Source: Flavobacterium xueshanense
Lineage (GTDB): Bacteria > Bacteroidota > Bacteroidia > Flavobacteriales > Flavobacteriaceae
Direction of reading: 5' to 3'
Length of the DNA stretch: 64,000 nucleotides
NCBI RefSeq assembly: GCF_900112975.1
Contig: NZ_FONQ01000006.1
Span: 1-64,000, forward strand
Part shown: positions 7,382 through 16,270 of the stretch, in pieces
Numbering within the stretch: position 1 is the first letter of the stretch
Layout: each line of letters opens with the position of its first letter
Translations under genes and position numbers: made by a program
The notes under the pieces: model-generated
Databases searched by the model: none
What the model saw: only the letters and a program-made list of their open reading frames with translations
Told to the model about the DNA's origin: nothing

Positions 7382-8605
7382 ATGAAAAAAATTATTTTAT
7401 TTTTTGTTTTTCTATCCAGTTTTACCAGCATTGCTCAAGTTAATATAAAACAAAACAAGCAGGATAATGATTTAAAATTATCGGCACTTCCTTATTATAG
7501 TTTTGGTAAAGGAATTGGGATAACTTCACCTGACAGTCTATACCAATTAAACATTCGTTTTCGAATGCAAAACAGGTTAACTTATTATGAAAATGAAGAT
7601 GAGAAAGGCGTTTACGATGGGCAAATCAGAAGATTACGTTTGCGATTAGACGGATATGTGGGAAATCCAAAATTTTTATACGCAGTTCAATTGTCATTTG
7701 CTCCGGGCGATGTTGGTGAAATTAGAGAAGGTGAGAACATAAATATTATCAGAGATGCAGTTGTTTTTTACAGACCTAATAGACACTGGAATATCAGTTT
7801 TGGACAAACAAAATTACCAGGAAATCGCCAGCGTGTGAATTCTTCAGGCGGATTACAGTTAACGGACCGATCGATTAACAATGCCAAATTTACAATTGAC
7901 AGGGATTTTGGTTTTCAAGTTCACAATATGAACGAATTTAAAGATGAATTTTCCTATAATTTCAAAACAGCTATTTCAACAGGAGAAGGTCGAAATATCA
8001 CGGGGAATACAGATGCAGGTGTTGCCTTAACTGGTAAGGTAGAGCTGTTACCGTTTGGAGCGTTTTCAAGAGACGGAACCTATTTTGAAGGGGATATTGT
8101 AAGAGAAAAAAAACCAAAATTGATGCTTTCAGGAGCTTTTCAGCAAAATAATCATGCCAAAAGAACTCAAGGTCAATTAGGGAATGATTTATTTGAAGCT
8201 CGTACTATGAAATCATTTATGCTTGATGTTTTGGTTAAATACAATGGTTGGGCCGCCATGTCAAGTTATATGTCGAGAACTACTTCAAAAAATGCCGTAA
8301 CAGTAAATCCAAATGATATTTCACAATCTAATTTTGCTTACGTTGGTAACGGATTTGATCATCAATTGAGTTATAATTTTCCTTCCAATTATGAAATTAT
8401 TGGCAGATATTCCACTCAAAAAGTTGGAGCGGATATCCGGACTTTGGCTCCAAATTCTAAACAATACACTATTGGTTTAACCAAATATGTTTGGGAACAT
8501 ACTTTTAAGTTGCAAAGTGAATTGACTTTTGATACTTTAAATTATTTTGACGGAAGCACAAAAAATAATTGGTATGTACGTTTTCAGGTGGAAATAGGAA
8601 TTTAA
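7382..8605 (+). CDS. OprO/OprP-type phosphate-selective porin
   Basis: A 407-residue outer-membrane protein with a signal peptide (hydrophobic about 5-15, cleavage after SIAQ). The domain is a phosphate-selective porin O/P barrel: RFRMQNRLTYY, IRRLRLRLDGYVGNPKFLYAVQLSF, the FGQTKLPGNRQR strand, and the final strand WYVRFQVEIGI. Arg-rich strands are typical of this anion-selective family. Phosphate or polyphosphate specificity is family knowledge and not proven here. It sits alone on the plus strand between prmA and tpiA, with its own promoter and terminator. Confidence 0.88.
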   Translation: MKKIILFFVFLSSFTSIAQVNIKQNKQDNDLKLSALPYYSFGKGIGITSPDSLYQLNIRFRMQNRLTYYENEDEKGVYDGQIRRLRLRLDGYVGNPKFLYAVQLSFAPGDVGEIREGENINIIRDAVVFYRPNRHWNISFGQTKLPGNRQRVNSSGGLQLTDRSINNAKFTIDRDFGFQVHNMNEFKDEFSYNFKTAISTGEGRNITGNTDAGVALTGKVELLPFGAFSRDGTYFEGDIVREKKPKLMLSGAFQQNNHAKRTQGQLGNDLFEARTMKSFMLDVLVKYNGWAAMSSYMSRTTSKNAVTVNPNDISQSNFAYVGNGFDHQLSYNFPSNYEIIGRYSTQKVGADIRTLAPNSKQYTIGLTKYVWEHTFKLQSELTFDTLNYFDGSTKNNWYVRFQVEIGI

Positions 8606-8609
8606 AAAA

Positions 8610-8636
8610 AAAGCGGTGAAATAAATCATCGCTTTC
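8610..8636. terminator. Bidirectional terminator between porin and tpiA
   Basis: Stem AAAGCGGTGA/TCATCGCTTT with an AATAAA-like loop, an A tract on one side and T-rich sequence on the other, placed between converging genes. Confidence 0.7.
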
Positions 8637-8659
8637 TTTATAAAGTTTAAAAATGAGAT

Positions 8660-9412
8660 TTATATAGCATTTACAATCGCAACAAAATCATCAGCTTTAA
8701 GCGCAGCACCGCCAATAAGACCACCGTCTACATCAGGTTTTGAGAATATTTCTTTTGCATTATCCGGTTTTACACTTCCGCCATAAAGAATAGATACATT
8801 TTCTGCAATCTCGCTTCCATACGCTTTACGAACTGTTTCTCTGATAAATTCATGCATTTCCTGAGCTTGTTCTGGTGAAGCTGTTTCTCCGGTTCCTATT
8901 GCCCAAACTGGTTCGTAAGCTAAAACAATATTATCCCAGTCTTTTGCTTCAATATGAAATAAACCGTCTCTTAACTGATTTTCTACTACGTTAAAATGAT
9001 TTTTTGATTGACGGTCTTTTAATTCTTCTCCAAAACAAAAAATAACTCTCATGTCATGTTCCAAAGCTGTATTTACTTTGTTAGCAATCAAAGCATCCGT
9101 TTCATGAAAGATTGCTCTGCGTTCTGAATGCCCCAGAATTACAATGTCTACACCAACGCTTTTAAGCATATCAGCGGAAATTTCGCCTGTAAAAGCGCCA
9201 CCTTCTGCTTCGTGAACGTTTTGTGCAGCTACGTCAATATTAGTAAATTCTAAATGATCAACAGCGGAAGCCAAGTTTATAAAAGTAGGAGCAACAATAA
9301 CTTGAACCGCTGTGTCTGTTGGAATTTTTGCTATCAATTCATTTAATAAATCCTCCGTTTGCTCTGCATTTTTATGCATTTTCCAGTTTCCGGCAACAAT
9401 CTTCTTTCTCAT
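8660..9412 (-). CDS. tpiA: Triose-phosphate isomerase
   Basis: Interconverts dihydroxyacetone phosphate and glyceraldehyde 3-phosphate in glycolysis. The 250 residues carry all catalytic positions: Lys 11 in GNWKMHKN, His 95 in ILGHSERR, Glu 167 in AYEPVWAIGTG (the flexible loop follows) and the phosphate-binding YGGSVK and GGLIGGAAL. It belongs to a minus-strand group with a TlpA-like lipoprotein, the BT_3928 membrane protein and DUF1599, an arrangement common in this phylum. Confidence 0.97.
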   Translation of the reverse strand: MRKKIVAGNWKMHKNAEQTEDLLNELIAKIPTDTAVQVIVAPTFINLASAVDHLEFTNIDVAAQNVHEAEGGAFTGEISADMLKSVGVDIVILGHSERRAIFHETDALIANKVNTALEHDMRVIFCFGEELKDRQSKNHFNVVENQLRDGLFHIEAKDWDNIVLAYEPVWAIGTGETASPEQAQEMHEFIRETVRKAYGSEIAENVSILYGGSVKPDNAKEIFSKPDVDGGLIGGAALKADDFVAIVNAI

Positions 9413-9477
9413 TTCAGTTGGGTTATATTTAGTTTTTGGCTATATTATTTAAAATTTTAATTGAATAATATAATGTA

Positions 9478-9975
9478 TTATTTTAAACCTTTAAGGGTCT
9501 CATTGATTTTATCAAAATCGGTTTCTATGGCGCGGTATAAAACAATATTACCATTTTTATCCACAATGATGTATCTCGGAATCCAGTCTACGTCTACGGC
9601 TTTAGCAAATACACCTTTCATTTGGTCATTTGCCATGAAATGACCTCCTTGTAATTGGTGTTTTTCGATTCCGGCTTTCCATTTATCGGCGGTTTTATCC
9701 ATCGAAATAAATAAGTAGGCAACGTCAGGATTATTAGCTTGTAATTCTTTTAGTTTGGGCATTGCTTTTACACAATCTCCACACCAAGAAGCCCAAACTT
9801 CTATTACCAAGGTTTTTCCTTTGTATTTTTTTAGTATATCCTGAAAAGCAACTTGGCTCCCGTCAGTGGCCAAAAGGGTTTCTGATAAAGCTTCTTTGGA
9901 GAATTTAGTTTTTTCTTTACTTGAGGTGCAAGAGAATGTTGCAAACGCAATCAGTAGTGCTATTATTCTTTTCAT
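9478..9975 (-). CDS. TlpA-like thioredoxin-fold lipoprotein
   Basis: A 165-residue protein (start at MKRIIALLIAF; the longer frame to 10062 adds 29 unlikely residues). It has a lipoprotein signal ending FATFSC, then a thioredoxin fold with EVWASWCGDCVKAMPKLKEL carrying a WCGDC redox pair, and a cis-Pro segment DWIPRYIIVD. It probably reduces or oxidises thiols in the periplasm while anchored to a membrane. It follows the BT_3928 MauE-like protein, a family often linked with TlpA-type partners, which supports a shared redox role. Confidence 0.85.
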   Translation of the reverse strand: MKRIIALLIAFATFSCTSSKEKTKFSKEALSETLLATDGSQVAFQDILKKYKGKTLVIEVWASWCGDCVKAMPKLKELQANNPDVAYLFISMDKTADKWKAGIEKHQLQGGHFMANDQMKGVFAKAVDVDWIPRYIIVDKNGNIVLYRAIETDFDKINETLKGLK

Positions 9976-10121
9976 TTTCAATTTGTTTTTAACAAAGTTA
10001 AACAAACAATTTGAATGCGTTGTTAGCAAGAAGTAATTTTGAAAGCATTTTCCGAAAATCACAAAGCAATAACATTATAGTATTAAAATAATCGAAAGCA
10101 TTTATAATTCCTTTTAAGTCC

Positions 10122-10158
10122 AAAGTCGTAAAGATATCCATTCGGGCTTCACGACTTT
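10122..10158. terminator. Hairpin after the BT_3928 gene
   Basis: Perfect 8-bp arms AAAGTCGT and ACGACTTT with a 21-base inner segment that can pair further (AAG/CTT). It lies just past the stop of the membrane gene on the minus strand. There is no clear T tract, so it may be an attenuator or a processing site between cotranscribed genes. Confidence 0.4.
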
Positions 10159-10173
10159 AAACAATATAACTTT

Positions 10174-11274
10174 TTAGAATTTTAAATCTTCAATATCATT
10201 GTGATGTACTTTTTGTAGGATGGTTCCTTTTTCAATCAAAATAATACTTGGGTTGGCTCTTTCAATCGTTTTTACAGTAATAGCATCACAAAAATAGAAG
10301 TCAAATGTCAATTTGAATTGGTTTTTTGCAACAGCTATTTCTTCTGCTGAAGATGCAGTCATACCAACTACTTTATAGCCTTTTGCTTTAGCTTCTTGAT
10401 TCAGCTTTTCCATTTTTGCCATTCCACTGTGATCTGCTTTAACCAAATCATAAGCGGTTATTAAAATCAATTTTGGTTCTGCTAAAAATTCCTCTTTGTA
10501 ATCGGAACCGTCTTTTTCCATTGTAAAATCATGAATAGGAGGAACGTACCCTTCAGTGATAACTTTGTCTTTTCGGTCAACAAATACAGCACCTTCAGGA
10601 ATTGCCATTAACTCTTTTTCAGTGAATTCTTTATTGACACCGCCAACTTTGTAAATAAAGACCATTTCCACTACAGATTTCACAGCTCCGTCAGGAATTC
10701 GCATTCCTTTTTGAATATTGTTCCCTACTTTATAAGGTCGGAAATCGATTAATGGTAAATGGTTCAATACCCAAACTCCCATAAGCGAGGATAAAACGAT
10801 ATTGGCGTAAATAACTATGTTTTGTACATTATTGCTAAACAACGGTTTTACTAATTTTTGATTTAAAAATAATATCAGAATAAAGAAAAGTAAAACGATA
10901 TCTTTAGTAAATGATTGCCAAGGTGATAGTTTTAAAGCGTCTCCAAAACAACCACAATCTTTTACCACGTTAAAATAAGCAGAATAAAAAGTCAGGAAAG
11001 TAAATAATACAATCAAGATTAATAAACTCCAAACAGTAAATTTTGTCTTATAACCAATAAGCAACATAATTCCCAAAACTACTTCAAGAATTACAAGGAA
11101 CAATGCAATTCCTAATGCAAATGGAATGAAGAAAGGCATATTAAAAACAGGTTCACTGAAATATTCCGCTAATTTATAAGAGAACCCAATTGGGTCATTT
11201 AGCTTGATTAATCCGGAGATAATAAATAGAATTCCAACGAAAATTCTAGAAAATTGAGTAATTATATTTTTCAT
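10174..11274 (-). CDS. BT_3928-family DoxX/MauE-like membrane protein
   Basis: A 366-residue protein. The N-terminal half (about 1-170) has four to five membrane helices of the DoxX/MauE type, including the signature DCGCFGDALKLSPWQSFTKDI, whose two Cys are typical of MauE-like redox membrane proteins. The C-terminal half is a soluble domain with a thioredoxin-like pattern (KLILITAYDLVKADHSGMAKMEKL, then FDFYFCDA and PSIILIEKG) but no CxxC. Bacteroidota genomes carry this gene near tpiA and DUF1599, as here. A role in periplasmic redox is inferred. Confidence 0.82.
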   Translation of the reverse strand: MKNIITQFSRIFVGILFIISGLIKLNDPIGFSYKLAEYFSEPVFNMPFFIPFALGIALFLVILEVVLGIMLLIGYKTKFTVWSLLILIVLFTFLTFYSAYFNVVKDCGCFGDALKLSPWQSFTKDIVLLFFILILFLNQKLVKPLFSNNVQNIVIYANIVLSSLMGVWVLNHLPLIDFRPYKVGNNIQKGMRIPDGAVKSVVEMVFIYKVGGVNKEFTEKELMAIPEGAVFVDRKDKVITEGYVPPIHDFTMEKDGSDYKEEFLAEPKLILITAYDLVKADHSGMAKMEKLNQEAKAKGYKVVGMTASSAEEIAVAKNQFKLTFDFYFCDAITVKTIERANPSIILIEKGTILQKVHHNDIEDLKF

Positions 11275-11293
11275 GTTTTGTTATTGCTTTTTA

Positions 11294-11839
11294 TTATTTA
11301 TTTCCAAAACCCATTAGAATCAACGCAAAAACCGAATAATTTATCATATCCTGATAGTTAGCATCGATTCCTTCAGAAACTAATGTTTTTCCTTTATTGT
11401 CTTCAATTTGTTTAACACGAAGTAGTTTTTGCAAAATCAAATCTGTCAGTGAACTCACACGCATTTCTCGCCAAGCTTCACCATAATCATGATTTTTGTC
11501 TTCCATTAAATTTTTGGTCAATTTGATTTTAGCATCGTATAATTCAGTCGCTTTTGCAACTTCTAAATCAGGTTGGTCTGCAACTCCTAATTCCAATTGA
11601 ATCAACGCCATGATAGAATAGTTGATAATCCCAATGAATTCGCCCGCTTCATCTTCATCAATTTTGCGAACTTCGTTCTCTTGTAAGCTTCTAATTCTTT
11701 GGGCTTTAATGTAGATTTGGTCTGTCAATGAAGGTAATCTTAAAATGCGCCAAGCACATCCGTAATCTTTCATTTTGTTGATAAACAGCGCTCGACAAGT
11801 CGCAATTACAGTATCATATTCATTTGAAGTATTCTTCAT
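11294..11839 (-). CDS. DUF1599 protein (tandem nucleotide-modification-associated domain)
   Basis: A 181-residue protein from MKNTSNEYD; the upstream TTG at 11872 is rejected because a TATTTTTGA promoter-like element overlaps it. It consists of two copies of one domain: KDYGCAWRILRLPSLTDQIYIKAQRI and HDYGEAWREMRVSSLTDLILQKLLRV, each followed by an INYS(I/V)(M/F)ALI helix. The family is associated with nucleotide metabolism, but its reaction is not known to me. It is first in the run leading to BT_3928, the TlpA-like protein and tpiA, and diverges from folP. Confidence 0.85.
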   Translation of the reverse strand: MKNTSNEYDTVIATCRALFINKMKDYGCAWRILRLPSLTDQIYIKAQRIRSLQENEVRKIDEDEAGEFIGIINYSIMALIQLELGVADQPDLEVAKATELYDAKIKLTKNLMEDKNHDYGEAWREMRVSSLTDLILQKLLRVKQIEDNKGKTLVSEGIDANYQDMINYSVFALILMGFGNK

Positions 11840-11927
11840 TATTGGTGTATATTTGTATTCAAATTTTTTCAAAAATAAGATAATTTTTTTGAATGTAGAA
11901 TTTTGAAGTCTTTAAAACTGTAAACGA

Positions 11928-12752
11928 ATGACTATTAACGGCAAAGGATTACTTGTTGACTTAGCAACTCCCAAGGTAATGGGGATTTTGAATGTGACGC
12001 CCAACTCTTTTTTTGATGGTGGAAAGTATAAAAATGAAACTGAAATACTTGCTCAAGTCGAAAAAATGCTGTTTGATGGCGCAACTTTTATAGATATTGG
12101 TGCTTATTCCAGCAAGCCAAATGCAGAATTTGTTTCAGAACAAGAAGAAATTTCGAGAATTGTACCTGTTGTAAATTTGATTCTAAAACATTTTCCAGAA
12201 ACAATAATCTCGATTGACACGTTTAGAAGTGAAGTGGCCAAAGCTTCGATTGAAAGCGGTGCAGCTATCATCAACGATATTGCAGCCGGAAATCTGGATA
12301 ATAAAATGCTGGAGACAGTAGCAAAATACAATGTTCCGTATATTATGATGCACATGCGAGGAAACCCGCAAACGATGCAAACACTCACTGATTACAATGA
12401 TATTGTAAAAGAAATGTTGTTCTATTTTTCTGAAAAAGTAGCGATGGCCAGAAGTTTTGGAATTAATGATTTAATCATCGATCCGGGCTTTGGCTTTGCT
12501 AAAACAATAGCTCAAAATTACGAAGTTTTTCAAAAAATGGAATTGTTTAACATGCTTGAGTTGCCACTTCTTGTTGGGATTTCAAGAAAATCCATGATTT
12601 ATAAAACGCTTGACACTACAATAGAAAATGCGCTAAACGGAACCACGGTTTTGAATACTTTGGCATTGACTAAAGGAGCAAAAATCCTGCGTGTTCACGA
12701 TGTAAAAGAAGCTGTGGAATGCGTTACATTATTCAATAAAATCAATTTATAA
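11928..12752 (+). CDS. folP: Dihydropteroate synthase
   Basis: Joins p-aminobenzoate to dihydropterin pyrophosphate in folate synthesis; it is the target of sulfonamides. The 274 residues include MGILNVTPNSFFDGGKY (loop 1, pterin side), IDIGAYSSKPNAE, ISIDTFRSEVA, INDIAAGNLD, MMHMRGNPQTMQ, IIDPGFGFAKT, LVGISRKSM and the final RVHDVKEA. All match the TIM-barrel enzyme. A lipoprotein gene follows two bases after the stop. Confidence 0.96.
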   Translation: MTINGKGLLVDLATPKVMGILNVTPNSFFDGGKYKNETEILAQVEKMLFDGATFIDIGAYSSKPNAEFVSEQEEISRIVPVVNLILKHFPETIISIDTFRSEVAKASIESGAAIINDIAAGNLDNKMLETVAKYNVPYIMMHMRGNPQTMQTLTDYNDIVKEMLFYFSEKVAMARSFGINDLIIDPGFGFAKTIAQNYEVFQKMELFNMLELPLLVGISRKSMIYKTLDTTIENALNGTTVLNTLALTKGAKILRVHDVKEAVECVTLFNKINL

Positions 12753-12754
12753 AG

Positions 12755-13387
12755 ATGAAATATTTTACTCTGATTGTTCTTTTTACGCTATTTTCTTGTG
12801 GAAACAAAGAAGCTGTTTTATTGCCAAAAGCCAATACAACAATTGTCAAAAATGTTGTGGATCTTTCGCCAATCTATATTTTTTTCAGAACAAAAGATAA
12901 AGATACGCTGGCAGAAGTAAACCGAAAAAACAGTATTATTTCGACCAATTGGATTCTAAATGTTGACAAACGTTTGCCGTTGCGACTTACAATTCCGGAA
13001 ATCATGAAATTGCAACAAAAAAAGCGTGAAGAAAAAGCACACAAGAATGAAAAGGCCGAAAATTATTATTCTTACGCCGATACGATTGGGAAAAACTTAG
13101 CCTTTATTCCTTTTACTAATGTGTATTACAAACTTGAAAAACCAAAGTCCGGAGTTGTGGTCTTTTTTACTAAAAACAATGAAATTCTAGTAAATGATAT
13201 TATGGTAAAACAAGAAGAATTGCAAGCCTATTTGAATAAAGCACCAAATAACAAATCCATCCAATACATTTTTTGCTTTGATAAAAACTTGAATTTTGGA
13301 AGTTACATTCAAGATAAAATTTTCATAAATAGTTTAAAGTTGCCTTCATCGGAATTTAATATAAAACACGAAGAGTTTATTTTTTAA
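12755..13387 (+). CDS. Hypothetical lipoprotein downstream of folP
   Basis: A 210-residue protein with a short lipoprotein signal (MKYFTLIVLFTLFSC, Cys 15). The mature part is Lys/Asn-rich, with a coiled-coil-like charged run IMKLQQKKREEKAHKNEKAE near residues 88-107 and several beta-rich stretches. No family was recognised. Its start overlaps the folP transcript almost directly (2-base gap), so it is cotranscribed, although no role in folate synthesis can be seen. Confidence 0.65.
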   Translation: MKYFTLIVLFTLFSCGNKEAVLLPKANTTIVKNVVDLSPIYIFFRTKDKDTLAEVNRKNSIISTNWILNVDKRLPLRLTIPEIMKLQQKKREEKAHKNEKAENYYSYADTIGKNLAFIPFTNVYYKLEKPKSGVVVFFTKNNEILVNDIMVKQEELQAYLNKAPNNKSIQYIFCFDKNLNFGSYIQDKIFINSLKLPSSEFNIKHEEFIF

Positions 13388-13430
13388 TCAAATCAACTGA
13401 GAACTGATACTGATTATTGAATACTCAATT

Positions 13431-13904
13431 TTACTGGTGATGATACGGTTCGTTTCTCAAAATTGTGAAGCCGCGATACAATTGCTCTATAAAGAATAAT
13501 CGCACCATTTGATGCGAAAAAGTCATTAAAGACAGTGATATTTTTCCTTGTGCTTTGGCATAAACGGTATCTGAAAATCCATAAGGACCACCAATTACGA
13601 AAACCAAAGTCTTTACTCCGGAGTTCATTTTCTTCTGTAATTCTTCTGAAAATCCTACACTGGAAAAGTTTTTTCCGTTTTCGTCCAACAAAATAAGTTG
13701 GTCCGTTGGTGTAATTTTCGCCAAAATCAGTTCGCCTTCTTTCTCTTTTTGTTGACTTTCGGATAAGTTTTTTACGTTCTTGATATCAGGAATAATATCT
13801 AAATCGAACTTAATGTAAAAAGATATTCGTTTAGTGTAATCGTCTATTAATGATTGTAAGGCTTTGTTATCAGTTTTACCGATAGCAATTAATTTGATGT
13901 TCAT
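13431..13904 (-). CDS. rlmH: 23S rRNA (pseudouridine1915-N3)-methyltransferase
   Basis: A SPOUT-class methyltransferase that methylates pseudouridine 1915 in helix 69 of 23S rRNA. The 157 residues include LILLDENGKNFSS, the knot motif FVIGGPYGFSD, and the C-terminal FSHQMVRLFFIEQLYRGFTILRNEPYHHQ, which binds S-adenosylmethionine and ends in the conserved YHH(Q/K). Length and ending are exactly those of the family. Confidence 0.95.
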   Translation of the reverse strand: MNIKLIAIGKTDNKALQSLIDDYTKRISFYIKFDLDIIPDIKNVKNLSESQQKEKEGELILAKITPTDQLILLDENGKNFSSVGFSEELQKKMNSGVKTLVFVIGGPYGFSDTVYAKAQGKISLSLMTFSHQMVRLFFIEQLYRGFTILRNEPYHHQ

Positions 13905-14020
13905 TTTTGTTGAATTTCAGAGGCGCGAAGATAGAAAAATTAACAGTTTCAAAGCATATTCTCTTTGATGAAAATTGATAATCTGACTTTAAGTTTGTAT
14001 AATGCAAACTAAGATGATAT

Positions 14021-14512
14021 TTATTTCACTTCAATGCTATCAATTTGTAATCGAAATGGTTCTTCTTGTTTATTACCTATCAGGAAAGCAATTTCCTCTA
14101 AATTAGAACCGTCATAGCTAGGTAGGTCTAGTTTTTGTCCTCTGAAAGCAGGATATAATTCGCTAATTGGAATTTCTATAGTTTGCCAATCGGTAGTAGT
14201 TTGAAAAGGAAATACATACGAATGGGAATCAGTTTGATGGGGCTTGACTCTAAATTGGTATTGTTTACCATCACCTTTAAGACGGATACAAATGTGTTTA
14301 GCATCTGTCAAATGAATTGGTTCACAAACATATTTTACGGAACAAAATCCGCCATTATTTTCTAATGAAACGCTGCCTTCAAAAGTTCCAGATCCATCGG
14401 GATTCAGATAGAATTTACTTTGAGATTTCCCGCCCATCACAGCGTCGTTTACAATTTTCCAATTGTTTAAGTCACTTTTTAAATCAAAATCAAAAATTAA
14501 AATTGGTTTCAT
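14021..14512 (-). CDS. CIA30-family (NDUFAF1-like) protein
   Basis: A 163-residue all-beta jelly-roll protein. It starts ILIFDFDLKSDLNNWKIVNDAVMGGKSQSKF, the signature of the CIA30 domain (W..VNDxVMGGxS), and continues with GSVSLENNGGFCSVK, RLKGDGKQYQFRVK and a C-terminal LQIDSIEV. In mitochondria the family helps assemble complex I; many bacterial members are of unknown role and may bind sugars or act in assembly. There is no signal peptide. It stands alone between rlmH and a small lipoprotein. Confidence 0.87.
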   Translation of the reverse strand: MKPILIFDFDLKSDLNNWKIVNDAVMGGKSQSKFYLNPDGSGTFEGSVSLENNGGFCSVKYVCEPIHLTDAKHICIRLKGDGKQYQFRVKPHQTDSHSYVFPFQTTTDWQTIEIPISELYPAFRGQKLDLPSYDGSNLEEIAFLIGNKQEEPFRLQIDSIEVK

Positions 14513-14619
14513 AATAAAGGGGAAAATAAATTATTTAGTGCTAATTAAAGATTTGTGTAATGCAATATTTAAGATTTAAAAACAAAAAGTCGCGTCAACT
14601 TTTTAGCATTTACACCTAA

Positions 14620-15054
14620 TTATTTCGGCAACGGAGCACCAACCGCAATATCACAGCGATGATTCGTTTGTCCGTGTGGCGGATTCATGCCTTCTGCGGT
14701 AGGCGTTGTTTCCGGTTGAGTTATGGTTTCTTTGTTAGCAGGAACCGCTGCGTTTTGTTGTGGAGTTGCTGGAGCAGTAGTCGTCGCCACAGAATTTAAT
14801 GGTGCGCCGACAGCAATATCACAACGATGACCCGCTTGTCCATGAGCAGGATTCATTCCAGCTGCAACGGTTGTTGGCTGCGTATTTGTATTTTGTTGTT
14901 GTTCCGTGGAAGTTTTAGACTGACTTTGCATTTGTCTGCCAACCTCAGTAAAAGGAACTACATTTGTTGGAGTGGTATTTGATGTTTCTACTTCTTTTTT
15001 ACAAGAAGTGAAAAGTAATGCTGTTACAAAAAAAAGGCTTAAAAAAGATTTCAT
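14620..15054 (-). CDS. Lipoprotein with duplicated MNPxHGQ..HRCDIAVGAPL motif
   Basis: A 144-residue protein from MKSFLSLFF (the 15081 start adds nine unlikely residues). The lipoprotein signal ends at Cys 18. The mature chain is a low-complexity Thr/Gln/Pro/Ala linker with two near-identical motifs at residues 66-86 and 122-142, exactly 56 apart: MNPxHGQ, two variable residues, HRCDIAVGAPL. Each has two His and one Cys, a composition that could bind a metal or haem. I recall the motif in other Bacteroidota proteins but know no function for it. The linker looks extended, so the motifs are probably displayed from the membrane. Confidence 0.75.
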   Translation of the reverse strand: MKSFLSLFFVTALLFTSCKKEVETSNTTPTNVVPFTEVGRQMQSQSKTSTEQQQNTNTQPTTVAAGMNPAHGQAGHRCDIAVGAPLNSVATTTAPATPQQNAAVPANKETITQPETTPTAEGMNPPHGQTNHRCDIAVGAPLPK

Positions 15055-15412
15055 ATATAATGTTTTGATGACTATTCTCAAATATAAGATTTTAAATAAT
15101 AAACGCCTAAATAAAAATTATTGATTTCGTAGAAACTTGTTTGGAATTAATCTGCTAAATCGTTATTTTTAGGTTGAAATCAATGAATTTGAGATAAAAT
15201 TGATGGTGGCTTTTTCATAACTAAAAATCATAAAGTACTATTTGTTTTATAGCCATAATTATTAACTGAATGAAGCCACAAATTCTGATTTTGAGCTGTA
15301 GTTTTGTAAATAAAATAGATTCGTTTGCTACTTTTTCTTAAGAAGCCAGCTCGTAAATTTTCAATTCCACAAAATATGCATTACTTTAGCATTCTATAAA
15401 TTTCCTATAAAA
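15055..15412. other. Intergenic region without recognisable gene
   Basis: About 360 AT-rich bases. No convincing reading frame, tRNA or hairpin was seen on either strand. The promoter of nadC should lie near its right end; the best candidate is TTACTTTAGC about 30 bases before the nadC ATG, a weak match. Confidence 0.5.
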
Positions 15413-16270
15413 ATGATTAGCGATATACAGTTCAAAAACGAGTTAGAGATATTGATACAAAATGCCATTCGGGAAGATGTTGGGCCAGGGGATTATAGTT
15501 CATTGGCTTGCATTCCGGCATCAGCAACAGGAAAAGCAAAACTACTTGTAAAAGAAGACGGCATTATTGCTGGTGTATCTTTTGCAAAAATGGTTTTTAA
15601 GCATGTAGACGCTAACCTTCAGATTGAAACTTTTATCGAGGACGGAACTACAGTAAAAAAAGGAGATATTGTTTTTCATGTTTCTGGAAGTTCGCAATCT
15701 ATTTTGAAATCAGAACGTATAGTTTTGAATTCAATGCAAAGAATGTCGGCAATTGCTACTAAGACCAAAGAATATGTTCGTTTATTAGAGGGAACAAATA
15801 CAAAAATTCTCGATACTCGTAAAACAACACCAGGTTTTAGAGCATGTGAGAAATGGGCAGTTAAAATTGGCGGAGGCGAAAACCATCGTTTTGCGTTGTA
15901 TGACATGATAATGCTTAAGGACAATCACAATGATTTTGCGGGCGGAATTACTTTGGCGATAGCCAAAACCAAAGCATATCTCAAAGAAAACAATCTGGAT
16001 TTAAAAATAATTGTGGAAGCCAGAAATCTGGATGAAATCAAAGAAATTTTGGAGAGCGACGGAGTTTACAGGATTTTAATAGATAATTTTAATTTTGAGG
16101 ATACTAAAAAAGCAGTAGCTTTAATAGGTACAAAATGCTTGACAGAATCCTCCGGAAATATTAACGAAAACACGATTCGGAACTATGCGGAATGTGGCGT
16201 AGATTATATTTCGTCTGGCGCATTAACGCATTCTGTTTATAACATGGACTTGAGTTTGAAAGCATTATGA
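15413..16270 (+). CDS. nadC: Nicotinate-nucleotide pyrophosphorylase (carboxylating)
   Basis: Converts quinolinate and PRPP to nicotinate mononucleotide in NAD synthesis. The 285 residues include REDVGPGDYSS near the N-terminus, ERIVLNSMQRMSAIAT, the active-site run ILDTRKTTPGFRACEKWAVKIGGGENHRFALYD, MIMLKDNHN, IIVEARNLDE and ESSGNINENTI, then YISSGALTHS. Its stop codon overlaps the next start (ATGA), so the downstream membrane protein is translationally coupled. Confidence 0.97.
   Translation: MISDIQFKNELEILIQNAIREDVGPGDYSSLACIPASATGKAKLLVKEDGIIAGVSFAKMVFKHVDANLQIETFIEDGTTVKKGDIVFHVSGSSQSILKSERIVLNSMQRMSAIATKTKEYVRLLEGTNTKILDTRKTTPGFRACEKWAVKIGGGENHRFALYDMIMLKDNHNDFAGGITLAIAKTKAYLKENNLDLKIIVEARNLDEIKEILESDGVYRILIDNFNFEDTKKAVALIGTKCLTESSGNINENTIRNYAECGVDYISSGALTHSVYNMDLSLKAL

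Noticed and set aside
15055-15412. Search for a small RNA or tRNA in this gene-free stretch
   Set aside because: No cloverleaf, strong hairpin or terminator was seen.
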